Source of the DNA: Pseudomonadota bacterium
GTDB lineage: Bacteria; Pseudomonadota; Gammaproteobacteria; Steroidobacterales; Steroidobacteraceae
NCBI GenBank assembly: GCA_003242685.1
Contig: QGVD01000063.1
Span: 1 to 24,098, forward strand
Length of the DNA: 24,098 bases
Direction: 5' to 3'
This document shows, one piece after another, positions 13,842 through 20,965 of this stretch. The number at the start of each line of letters is the position of its first letter. The stretch's first letter is position 1. A program made the position numbers and the translations under genes. The notes below the pieces were generated by a model. It did no database searches. It was not told the DNA's origin and saw only the letters and a program-made list of their open reading frames with translations.

Positions 13842-16352
13842 TCAATCGAAGTGGAACGTGATCCTGCCGTACACGAAGCGACCCGAACGCCCGAACGGCG
13901 AGTAGTTCGAGTACGGCGTGTTGCCCGTCGAGTTGCGCTCGATGAAGTACGGATCCGGATACTCGTCGAAGAGGTTCTCCGCGCCGATCGCGACCCGGAT
14001 GTTGTCGGTGAGCGCGATGCGTCCCTCGAGATCGACGACCGTCACCGGATCCATCACGAAGTCGAGATCCGGGGTCGTGCCCGGATCGAGCGCCTCGCCG
14101 TAGCGCGTCGCACGGAACGTCGCGCCGAGGTTGCCGTAGCTCCAGTTCACGAACAGCGAGTACTTGTCCTTCGGATTGCCCTTCTCGAAGGTGAGCACGT
14201 TGACGCGGTCGAAGAGCGGCGGCGGCGGATCGAGCGCCTGCAGCGGCTGCGTCTGCGGAACGCGCGTGACGTCCGTCTCGTTGTACGTGCCCGCGAACGC
14301 GAAGTCGAAGCGCCCCATGCGCGCGGTCTCGAGCAGCCAGCTCACGACGAGCTCCGCGCCCTTGGTCTCGGTGTCGACGCCGTTGATGAAGAAGCGCCCG
14401 CCGCCCGAGCCGATGAAGCCGAGCGACTGCAGGTACTCGCGCACGTTCGCCTGCGTGAGGTTCTCCGACAGCACGATGCGGTCGTCGATGTCGATGCGGT
14501 ACGCATCGAGCGTGACGTTCACGTTGCCGATGCGCCACACGGCGCCGAGCGAGTAGTTGATCGACTCCTCGGCGTCGAGCTTGCGCGCGCCGAGCGCCTG
14601 CGCGATCGGATCGGTGACCGGGAACGTCGTGATGTCGAACGGAATGCCGTTGATGAAGTTCGTCGCGGTCGTGGCGAAGTACTGCTGCTGCAGCGACGGC
14701 GCACGGAAGCCGTTCTGGATCGAGCCGCGCAGCGCGAAGCTGTCTGTGAAGTCGTAGCGCGCGGCGATCTTGCCCGAGATGTTCTCGCCGAAGTCCGAGT
14801 AGCTCTCGACGCGCAGCGCAACCGAAGCGAGGAGCTTCTCCGTCACGTTCGCTTCGAGATCGATGTACGCGCCGACCGCGGTGCGGTCCTCGTCGACCTC
14901 GTTCTCGGGCCGGAAGCCCGGGAACACCTGCGCGCCGCCCTGCGTCGGCTGACCGTTCGGCAGCAGCACGCCGCCGTGGCGCCAGGAATCCGGCTCACCG
15001 GCGGAGATCGAATAGTTCTCCCAGCGCGCCTCGAGACCGGCGGCGACATTGAGCGGCGAAGCGAGCCCCCCGACGTTGAACTGGCGCACGCCGGAGAAGT
15101 TGAGCACGAGCTGCTGGTAGTCGAAGCCGCCGGCGTCGAACTTCGTCGGGCTCGACGGCCCCAGCGAGCGGTTCAGCGTGTTCTCGATGGTGAACTCCAT
15201 CTCGTTGTAGCCGTACACCAGCGAGCTGTCCAGGTTCCACTCGCCGACCCGCCACTCCACGCCGAACGCGGCGCTGTAATCGGTGACGTCCGGCGCGATG
15301 ATCGGCAGGAAGCCGTCGGGATAGATCTCGATGACGTTGCGCTCGTCGAGCGCGCGGCGGAAGAATCCCGCGGAGCGCGCTTCGCGGTTCTGGAAGCCCG
15401 CCCAGCCGTAGAGGCGAGCGCCGGTTGCGAGCTCGGCGCCCGCGTTCGCGAAGAACGTGAACTGCTCGATCTCCGGCTCGCCGTACCACGCGTTGAAGCG
15501 GTTGATGGTCTGCTCCCGCGGATCGAACTCGCCGTTCACGAGCGGATACTGCTGGCGCGTGTCGTAGCCGCCGCGCTCGGTGCGCTCCTGGTCCTTGTAC
15601 TCGCCGGAGAGCGTGAGGAAGCCGTTCTCGCCGAGCCGCAGTCCCTTCCAGCCGGAGATCGTGAAGGTCTCGCCGTCGGAGACGCTGCGCTCGATCACCT
15701 CGGGCGCGGTCCACGTGGCGCCGGGCGGCGGCGGCGCGACGGGAATTCTGTAGCTCGACTCGCGCCAGCCGTAGCTCGTCGTCAGGTCGCCGCCTTCGCT
15801 CGCCTCGCGCAGCCGCACGTTGATGACGCCGGCGATCGCGTCCGAACCGTACTGCGCCGAAGCACCGTCGCGCAGCACTTCGATGCTGCGCACCGCTGCG
15901 GTCGGAATGGCGTTGAGATCGACGGCTGCCGAGCCGCGTCCGATCGTTCCGTTCACGTTGACCAGCGAAGCGGTGTGACGGCGCTTGGAGTTGAGCAGCA
16001 CCAGCGTCTGATCGGGCGCGAGACCGCGCAGTGTCGCCGGACGGATGGTGTCGGTTCCGTCGGCGAGTCCGGGCCGCGGGAAATTGAACGACGGCAGCGC
16101 AGTCGAGAGTGCCTGGTTGATCTCGGTCACGCCGACGTTGGTCAATGCATCCGCGCCGACGACATCGACCGGCACCGCGGTCTCGAGCGCGGAGCGATTC
16201 GCGACGCGCGTGCCGGTGACCACGACTTCCGTGACATCCGCTTCCGCCTCGTTCGCCCCGCCGGTTTCCTGCGCGAGCGCGGCAGTGACGATCAACGAGG
16301 AGAGGATTCCGGTGCCGACGACGAGAGAGAGACGTTCTGCAGCTTTGCGCAT
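13842..16352 (-). CDS. TonB-dependent outer-membrane receptor
   Basis: An 836-residue receptor for active uptake across the outer membrane. The signal peptide ends near AALA-Q (about residue 27). A TonB-box-like TEVVVTGTR (about 41-49) precedes the plug domain, with VPVDVVGADALTNVGVTEINQAL, TLRGLAPDQTLVLLN, VEVLRDGASAQYGSDAIAGVINV-type signatures. The rest is an alternating-strand beta-barrel with FALRGSIQNGFRAPSLQQQ and a final GRITFHFD strand. The last residue is Asp after Phe, a little unusual for a barrel end. AGGGAG stands nine bases before the ATG. No FecR-type regulator or N-terminal signalling extension is seen. Substrate is unknown; the neighbours suggest an aromatic acid. Two hairpins follow the gene. 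Confidence 0.95.
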   Translation of the reverse strand: MRKAAERLSLVVGTGILSSLIVTAALAQETGGANEAEADVTEVVVTGTRVANRSALETAVPVDVVGADALTNVGVTEINQALSTALPSFNFPRPGLADGTDTIRPATLRGLAPDQTLVLLNSKRRHTASLVNVNGTIGRGSAAVDLNAIPTAAVRSIEVLRDGASAQYGSDAIAGVINVRLREASEGGDLTTSYGWRESSYRIPVAPPPPGATWTAPEVIERSVSDGETFTISGWKGLRLGENGFLTLSGEYKDQERTERGGYDTRQQYPLVNGEFDPREQTINRFNAWYGEPEIEQFTFFANAGAELATGARLYGWAGFQNREARSAGFFRRALDERNVIEIYPDGFLPIIAPDVTDYSAAFGVEWRVGEWNLDSSLVYGYNEMEFTIENTLNRSLGPSSPTKFDAGGFDYQQLVLNFSGVRQFNVGGLASPLNVAAGLEARWENYSISAGEPDSWRHGGVLLPNGQPTQGGAQVFPGFRPENEVDEDRTAVGAYIDLEANVTEKLLASVALRVESYSDFGENISGKIAARYDFTDSFALRGSIQNGFRAPSLQQQYFATTATNFINGIPFDITTFPVTDPIAQALGARKLDAEESINYSLGAVWRIGNVNVTLDAYRIDIDDRIVLSENLTQANVREYLQSLGFIGSGGGRFFINGVDTETKGAELVVSWLLETARMGRFDFAFAGTYNETDVTRVPQTQPLQALDPPPPLFDRVNVLTFEKGNPKDKYSLFVNWSYGNLGATFRATRYGEALDPGTTPDLDFVMDPVTVVDLEGRIALTDNIRVAIGAENLFDEYPDPYFIERNSTGNTPYSNYSPFGRSGRFVYGRITFHFD

Positions 16353-16434
16353 CTGGGTGCTCCCTGCGGCTGTTGCGTGTCCACGACGTCAGATCAATGC
16401 GGGCTCACTGTACGAGTCCCGGCATTGCGACGAC

Positions 16435-16464
16435 ATCATGACAGCGCGCGTTGTGCTGCGGCAA
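16435..16464 (-). promoter_or_regulatory. Possible promoter of the TonB-receptor gene
   Basis: On the minus strand TTGCCG (16459-16464) and CATGAT (16435-16440) are 18 bases apart, each matching four of six consensus bases. They lie about 85 bases before the receptor start, leaving a leader of roughly 75 bases. Confidence 0.35.
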
Positions 16465-16538
16465 CGCCCTTGAGGGGGACGTGTAGGCGCCCGGGGTGAA
16501 TGACGCGGGAGTCGCCCGGAAGAGAGAGGAGCCCCCGT

Positions 16539-16563
16539 GCACTGCACCGGCGCACTGCACCGG
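16539..16563. repeat. Two tandem copies of a 12-base unit
   Basis: GCACTGCACCGG occurs at 16539-16550 and again at 16552-16563, one base apart, in the gap between the TonB receptor and the small membrane protein. Role unknown; possibly chance. Confidence 0.5.
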
Positions 16564-16592
16564 TTGCGGTCGAGTCGGCGCGCCTTTCGGCC

Positions 16593-16790
16593 TCAGCCGC
16601 GCCCGCCGCCCAGCACCCTTGCAGGGAGCATCACGATGGAGCGCAGAAGCTCCAGGACGCCGCTCACCACGATGCCGACCAGACGGAACGGCAGCAGCAG
16701 GAGCCACACGAGCGGATAGAGCACGAGCGCGAGGATCGCGAGCGGCCAGCAGACGACCAGCAGCAGAAGCCACAGCAGGAAGGTCAGCAC
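16593..16790 (-). CDS. Small hydrophobic membrane protein, about 65 residues
   Basis: From GTG 16790 the product is MLTFLLWLLLLVVCWPLAIL followed by LVLYPLVWLLLLPFRLVGI, VVSGVLELL and a GGGRG tail: two closely spaced membrane helices with W-P-L and L-P-F-R-L turns. The start is chosen because the hydrophobic part begins there and GGAG lies eight bases upstream; a longer frame to 16856 adds a charged, unlikely leader. I know no function for such proteins. It follows the sorbosone-dehydrogenase-like gene after 156 bases that hold no other gene, only a hairpin at 16947-16961 and a stray AAAGGAG near 16900. Confidence 0.55.
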   Translation of the reverse strand: MLTFLLWLLLLVVCWPLAILALVLYPLVWLLLLPFRLVGIVVSGVLELLRSIVMLPARVLGGGRG

Positions 16791-16946
16791 GTCCGTTCTC
16801 CGCAGAGCGTGTGGATCGATATCGCGTACTCTCGCCCGGCCGTGCACGCCGTGCAACTTCAGGATGCGGCTCGACGGCGAGCGCGATCTCGTACGGCTCT
16901 CCTTTCGACATTCACGTGCGTCGGGTCGACGCCGGGTTCGGGGGGA

Positions 16947-16961
16947 TCAGCGCGCCGCTGA
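16947..16961 (-). terminator. Small hairpin spanning the stop codon of the dehydrogenase-like gene
   Basis: TCAGCG (16947-16952), loop CGC, CGCTGA (16956-16961): a 6-bp stem whose arm is the TGA stop itself, followed on the minus strand by a C-rich run. Weak on its own. Confidence 0.25.
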
Positions 16962-18293
16962 CGCCGTGGCCGGCGTAACGCGCCAGATCGCGTTTCCGAC
17001 GTCGTCCGCAACGAGCAGCGCGCCGAAGCGGTCGATCGCGACGCCGACCGGGCGGCCGCGCGCGTTGCCCTCCTCGTCGAGGAAGCCCGTGAGAACGTCC
17101 TGCGGCGGACCGCTCGGTCTGCCGTTGGTGAACGGCACGAAGATCACCTTGTAGCCGCTCGGGGGCTTGCGGTTCCACGAGCCGTGCTGCCCGATGAACG
17201 CACCGCCCACGTACTGCGGCGGGAAGAGCGAGCCCTCGTAGAACACGAGCCCCATGGAAGCGGTGTGCGCGCCGAGCGCGTAGTCCGGCACGATCGCCTT
17301 CTCCACGAGATCGGGACGCGGCGGCTGCACGCGCTCGTCGACGTGCTTTCCGTAGTAGCTGTACGGCCAGCCGTAGAAGCCGCCGTCGCGCACCGAGGTC
17401 AGATAGTCGGGCACGAGATCGCTGCCGATCTCGTCGCGCTCGTTCACGGTGGTCCAGAGCTCACCCGTCTCCGGATGCCAGGCGAGACCGATCGGATTGC
17501 GCAGACCCGACGCATACACGCGCGAGCGGCCGCTCTGCGGATCCACCTCGAGTATCGCCGCGCGACGGTACTCCGCCGTCATGCCGCGCTCGCCGGCATT
17601 GCTGTTCGATCCGACGGTCACGTAGAGGAGCGAACCGTCGCGGCTCGCGATCACCGTCTTCGTCCAGTGATAGTTGATGGGACCTGCCGGCAGATCCGTC
17701 ACGACCTCGCCGGGTGTGCTGATCTGTGTCTCACCCGTGCGATACGGGAAACGCAGCAGCGCATCGGTGTTCGCGACGTAGAGTGTCTCGCCGACGAGCG
17801 CCATGCCGAACGGCGAGTGCAGCCCTTTCAGGAACAGCGAGCGATACTCGGCGACGCCGTCACCGTCGGCGTCGCGCAGCAGCGTGATGCGGTCCGCGCT
17901 CGGCACCGCGCTTCCCGCGCGCTCCATCATCTTCTTCATCGCCCAGCCGCGAATGCCGCCGCCGAGCTCCGGCTGCGGTGGAGCAGCCGTTTCGGCGACG
18001 AGGACATCGCCGTTCGGCAGGACGTGCAGCCAGCGCGGATGCGCGAGGTCGAGCGCGAAGGCATTCACTTCGAACCCTGGTGCGGACTGCGGTTTCGCGC
18101 CTTCCGGCCAACCCTTCGCCGGCGCGACCTTCACGACGGGGATCATCGAGGGATCCGGAGGCGGAAGCTCCGGATCCGGTCCGATGCCCGCTTCGACGGG
18201 AAGCCTCGCGCGCCCCGCGCAGCTCCCGAGTGCGAACACGGCGACGGCGAGCACGAGGACCGCGATCGACAGATAAAGCAGTGTGCGGAGCAT
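16947..18293 (-). CDS. Sorbosone/glucose dehydrogenase-type beta-propeller lipoprotein
   Basis: A 448-residue secreted protein of the PQQ-type glucose/sorbosone dehydrogenase propeller family. The N-terminal hydrophobic helix ends in LGS-C25, a plausible though not ideal lipobox. The body shows family elements: HPRWLHVLPNGDVLVAET, GLHSPFGMALVGETLYVANTDALLRF, NYHWTKTV, SGLRNPIGLAWHPETGELWTTVNERDEIG, GGFYGWPYSYYG, IGQHGSWNR and GRPVGVAIDRFGALLVADDVGNAIWRV. Such proteins oxidise sugars or sugar aldehydes in the periplasm with PQQ, but most members are uncharacterised. Its ATG comes one base after the CtaG stop, so the two are co-translated. That hints at donation of electrons to the respiratory chain, which is inference. 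Confidence 0.85.
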   Translation of the reverse strand: MLRTLLYLSIAVLVLAVAVFALGSCAGRARLPVEAGIGPDPELPPPDPSMIPVVKVAPAKGWPEGAKPQSAPGFEVNAFALDLAHPRWLHVLPNGDVLVAETAAPPQPELGGGIRGWAMKKMMERAGSAVPSADRITLLRDADGDGVAEYRSLFLKGLHSPFGMALVGETLYVANTDALLRFPYRTGETQISTPGEVVTDLPAGPINYHWTKTVIASRDGSLLYVTVGSNSNAGERGMTAEYRRAAILEVDPQSGRSRVYASGLRNPIGLAWHPETGELWTTVNERDEIGSDLVPDYLTSVRDGGFYGWPYSYYGKHVDERVQPPRPDLVEKAIVPDYALGAHTASMGLVFYEGSLFPPQYVGGAFIGQHGSWNRKPPSGYKVIFVPFTNGRPSGPPQDVLTGFLDEEGNARGRPVGVAIDRFGALLVADDVGNAIWRVTPATASAAR

Positions 18294-18294
18294 C

Positions 18295-19122
18295 TCAGCG
18301 CTGCACCGATGAGGCAGGACTCAGCAGAGTCCGTCCGACGGCGGCGAGCGCCGCGAGAATGACGATCGCGCAGCCCGGCACCCACATGATGAGCCCGCCG
18401 AGCTGCTGATCCTCGAGCGGCGTGAGGCCCCACAACTGCGTCGTGAGCACGTGCGGGTCGTAGAGCAGTCGCGGTGCGAGCGTGATGGCCGCACCGAGCA
18501 GTCCCATCTGAACCACCGTCACGATCCCTGCCACCACCGCCCGCTGCAGCTCTCTCCTCTCGCGGCAGATGAGCACGTGCCAGAGGCAGAGTGCGCTCGC
18601 AAGCAGCGTGAGATGCATCGTCCAGTACAGGAGATCGCTCTCGAACGTCGCGCGGTAGGGTCGCGGCAGATGCCAGAGCCAGAGCAACAGCGCGAAGAGC
18701 GCGGCGGCGAGCGGCGCACGGGCCAACTGAGCGAGCGCCGGGGCCACGGCCCGCATCGGAACGGGCCATGCACGCACGAGAATCTCGAACGGCCTGCCGA
18801 GAACGAGGAGCGGTGCCGCGACGAGCACCACCAGCATGTGCTGACCGACACGCGCGGAGAAGAGCGCAACGGTGAGATTGCACAGCGGCGAGATCCACGC
18901 GAGCGCGAGCACCGTCCAGCCCGCGACGAAACAGTTCCGCTCGATCGAGCCCGTCACCGATCCGTTCGACGACGACACGCGGCCGCCAGCTGCGCGCAGG
19001 TAAACGGCGAGCACCAGGAGCAGTGCCGCCATCAGCACGGGATCCAGGTTCCACTGCGTCCACAGCGCTCCGGGCTGCGGCGGGGTACCGCAATACGGAA
19101 CCTTCGATGCGTCGATCGGCAT
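18295..19122 (-). CDS. CtaG-type cytochrome c oxidase assembly protein (caa3_CtaG family)
   Basis: A 275-residue integral membrane protein with about seven helices. The family signatures are present: SARVGQHMLVVLVAAPLLVLG, LLWLWHLPRPYRATFESDLLYWTMHL, LCLWHVLI, and DQQLGGLIMWVPG near the C-terminus. Histidines and methionines within these segments are the expected copper-related residues. CtaG of Bacillus supports assembly of the caa3 oxidase. The start MPIDASK at 19122 has GAGG eight bases upstream; the longer open frame looks non-coding. No oxidase subunit is in the window. The sorbosone-dehydrogenase-like gene follows after a single base. Confidence 0.88.
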   Translation of the reverse strand: MPIDASKVPYCGTPPQPGALWTQWNLDPVLMAALLLVLAVYLRAAGGRVSSSNGSVTGSIERNCFVAGWTVLALAWISPLCNLTVALFSARVGQHMLVVLVAAPLLVLGRPFEILVRAWPVPMRAVAPALAQLARAPLAAALFALLLWLWHLPRPYRATFESDLLYWTMHLTLLASALCLWHVLICRERRELQRAVVAGIVTVVQMGLLGAAITLAPRLLYDPHVLTTQLWGLTPLEDQQLGGLIMWVPGCAIVILAALAAVGRTLLSPASSVQR

Positions 19123-19256
19123 GTCCGTCCTCGATTCCCGGACGGCGCGAGACAAGCAAGTCGCAGACCCGTGAGCGCAAACCGCGGCGTCCAATGCTTG
19201 ATCCGGGAGCTGCCTTTGCCGCAGAGTCTCCACCGACCACGAGCACGGGCACGGGC

Positions 19257-20384
19257 ATGGCGAACTGGCAGACCCATCTCGAGCGCTGGCGCGCCGCCGG
19301 CCTCGTCGACGCCGCGACGGCCGAGCGCATCGGCAACTGGGAGCGGACCCATGGCCGTGCGGCGGGCCGCGACCGTCTCGCGCATTTCGCTTTCGGTCTC
19401 GGGGGGCTGCTGCTCGCGGCAGGCGTGCTGCTCTTCGTCGCGGCGCACTGGGACGAGCTCTCGCCCGGCGCGCGCTTCGCGCTCGTGCTGCTGCTCGTCG
19501 GTATCCTGCACGGCGCCGGAGCGATCGCCGCAGAACGCAGTCCCGGGCTCGCGACGACCCTGCATGCCGTCGGCACCGCTGCGCTCGGTGCAGGGATCTT
19601 CCTCTCCGGCCAGATCTTCCACATGGCCGAGCACTGGCCCGGCGCACTGCTCCTCTGGACGATCGGTGCCGTCGCGGCGCTCCTGATCCTGCGCGACTGG
19701 CCTCACGTGCTGTGGGTCGCAGTCCTCGCACCCGCCTGGCTGGTCGCCGAGTGGATCGAGCTGTTCGAGCCGCTCGACACGGACCGCTGGATCAGGCCGG
19801 TGTGTGCGGGCCTGACGCTGCTCGCGCTCGCGTACCTCTCGGCGAGGACATCGGAGCACCCAGCGGGGTGGCGCACGGTGCTCACGCGACTCGGCGCCGT
19901 CGCACTCATTCCAGTCGCCCTCTTCTATGGTGTGGTCATCGCCGACGGCACGACGGACGGGGACATACCCGCCACGTGGAACGTACTCGGCTGGGTCGTC
20001 GCGCTGCTGGCACCGGCTGCGGTCGCGTATTTCCTGCGGCGCCGTGACGCCCTGTGGCTCCTGCCGGCGCCGGTCTGGGTGCTTCTGCTCGCGGCACTGC
20101 CGGAAGACAGCGTGTTCGGCGAGCTTTCGATGTATCTCCTCTACGCGCTCGCCGCGGTGGGTGTCGTGCTGTTGGGACTGCGCGAGCAGCAGCGGCTCAT
20201 CGTCAATCTCGGCGTGCTCGGCTTCGCGCTCACCGTTCTCTTCTTCTACTTCGCGAGCGTCTTCGACCGGTTCGGCCGCTCCCTCGGTCTCATCGGCCTC
20301 GGCGTGGTGTTCATCGGCGGCGGCTGGCTCCTCGAGCGCACGCGGCGTCAGCTCGTCGGCCGCATCGGCGGGAGCCCTGCATGA
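19257..20384 (+). CDS. DUF2157 polytopic membrane protein
   Basis: A 375-residue membrane protein. A short soluble N-terminus (residues 1-40: LERWRAAGLVDAATAERI, then IGNWE) matches the start of DUF2157, followed by about ten hydrophobic helices, beginning with GLGGLLLAAGVLLFVAAHWDELSPGARF, the family's best conserved segment. I placed the start at MANWQTHL because the domain begins there; no good ribosome site is seen and an ATG at 19196 is an alternative. The stop overlaps the next start as ATGA, so it is coupled to the GDYXXLXY gene. The family is of unknown function. It is divergent from ctaG across about 134 bases that should hold both promoters. Confidence 0.85.
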   Translation: MANWQTHLERWRAAGLVDAATAERIGNWERTHGRAAGRDRLAHFAFGLGGLLLAAGVLLFVAAHWDELSPGARFALVLLLVGILHGAGAIAAERSPGLATTLHAVGTAALGAGIFLSGQIFHMAEHWPGALLLWTIGAVAALLILRDWPHVLWVAVLAPAWLVAEWIELFEPLDTDRWIRPVCAGLTLLALAYLSARTSEHPAGWRTVLTRLGAVALIPVALFYGVVIADGTTDGDIPATWNVLGWVVALLAPAAVAYFLRRRDALWLLPAPVWVLLLAALPEDSVFGELSMYLLYALAAVGVVLLGLREQQRLIVNLGVLGFALTVLFFYFASVFDRFGRSLGLIGLGVVFIGGGWLLERTRRQLVGRIGGSPA

Positions 20385-20875
20385 CACCGCTCAGGAAAGG
20401 GCTCGTCGTCGCGCTCGTGCACGTCGCGCTGGTCGGCGCGGTCGGCGCGAAGTTCTGGTTCGACCGCGCAACCTTGCCGCGCGTGTGGGCACGCACCGTG
20501 CCCATCGATCCCGATCTTCCGGTCCGCGGACGCTACGTGCGGCTCAACGTCGCCGTGGAGCACGACACGAGCGAAGTCAGCACGCCCGATGCGGTACGCG
20601 CGGTGCGGCTCGAGGCACGCGACGGCGCGCTCGTCGCGATCGCGGACAGCACGGGCCGCCATTACATCCGGCATACGCGCTGCGGCGATGAATGGTGCTG
20701 GGTGCTCGTCCGTCCGCTCGCATTCTTCATTCCCGAGCACGTACCCGATCCCTCCGTGCGTGCTCCGGGAGAGGCGCTCTGGGTCGAAGTGTCGGTGCCG
20801 CGCAAGGGTCCGCCGCGTCCGATCCGCCTCGGCGTAGCTGCGGACGGCGCCCCGCAGCCGCTCGCACTGCGTTAG
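20381..20875 (+). CDS. GDYXXLXY-family protein (divergent motif)
   Basis: A 164-residue protein with one N-terminal hydrophobic helix (residues about 8-25) and a periplasm-facing domain. The motif that names the family appears as GRYVRLNV after LPVR, so the Asp is replaced by Arg and the last Tyr by Val. The central cysteines (RHTRCGDEWCWVLV) and a final FFIPEHVPDPS segment follow. The family normally sits next to DUF2157 or DUF4401 genes, as here: the ATG at 20381 overlaps the DUF2157 stop. Function unknown. Confidence 0.8.
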   Translation: MTPLRKGLVVALVHVALVGAVGAKFWFDRATLPRVWARTVPIDPDLPVRGRYVRLNVAVEHDTSEVSTPDAVRAVRLEARDGALVAIADSTGRHYIRHTRCGDEWCWVLVRPLAFFIPEHVPDPSVRAPGEALWVEVSVPRKGPPRPIRLGVAADGAPQPLALR

Positions 20876-20965
20876 CATTCGGCAAGAGACAGCCGGCTGC
20901 CCGCCTCGGGCCTCTCGATCGAGACGCCGGCAATCCCGTGAACGCAGAACGAGGAGGTCGAGCTC

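Noticed and set aside
10600..16499. Two very long open frames on the plus strand (about 980 codons each, 10600-13545 and 13542-16499)
   Set aside because: They are antisense to the ArgE-like, decarboxylase, GFA and TonB-receptor genes. High GC makes the opposite strand open; the translations are Arg/Glu/Ala/His-rich with no domain.
16405..16911. Minus-strand frame starting MSKGEPYEIAL near an AAAGGAG
   Set aside because: The AAAGGAG lies inside the frame, not before it, and the protein becomes Arg/Ala-rich with no family resemblance.
19123..19150. GTCCG...CGGAC inverted repeat next to the ctaG start
   Set aside because: Only 5-6 bp with a 10-base loop over the ribosome site region; too weak to call.
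19123..19731. N-terminal extension of CtaG on the minus strand
   Set aside because: Overlaps the divergent DUF2157 gene and is Arg/Ser-rich; MPIDASK at 19122 has a ribosome site and begins the family match.
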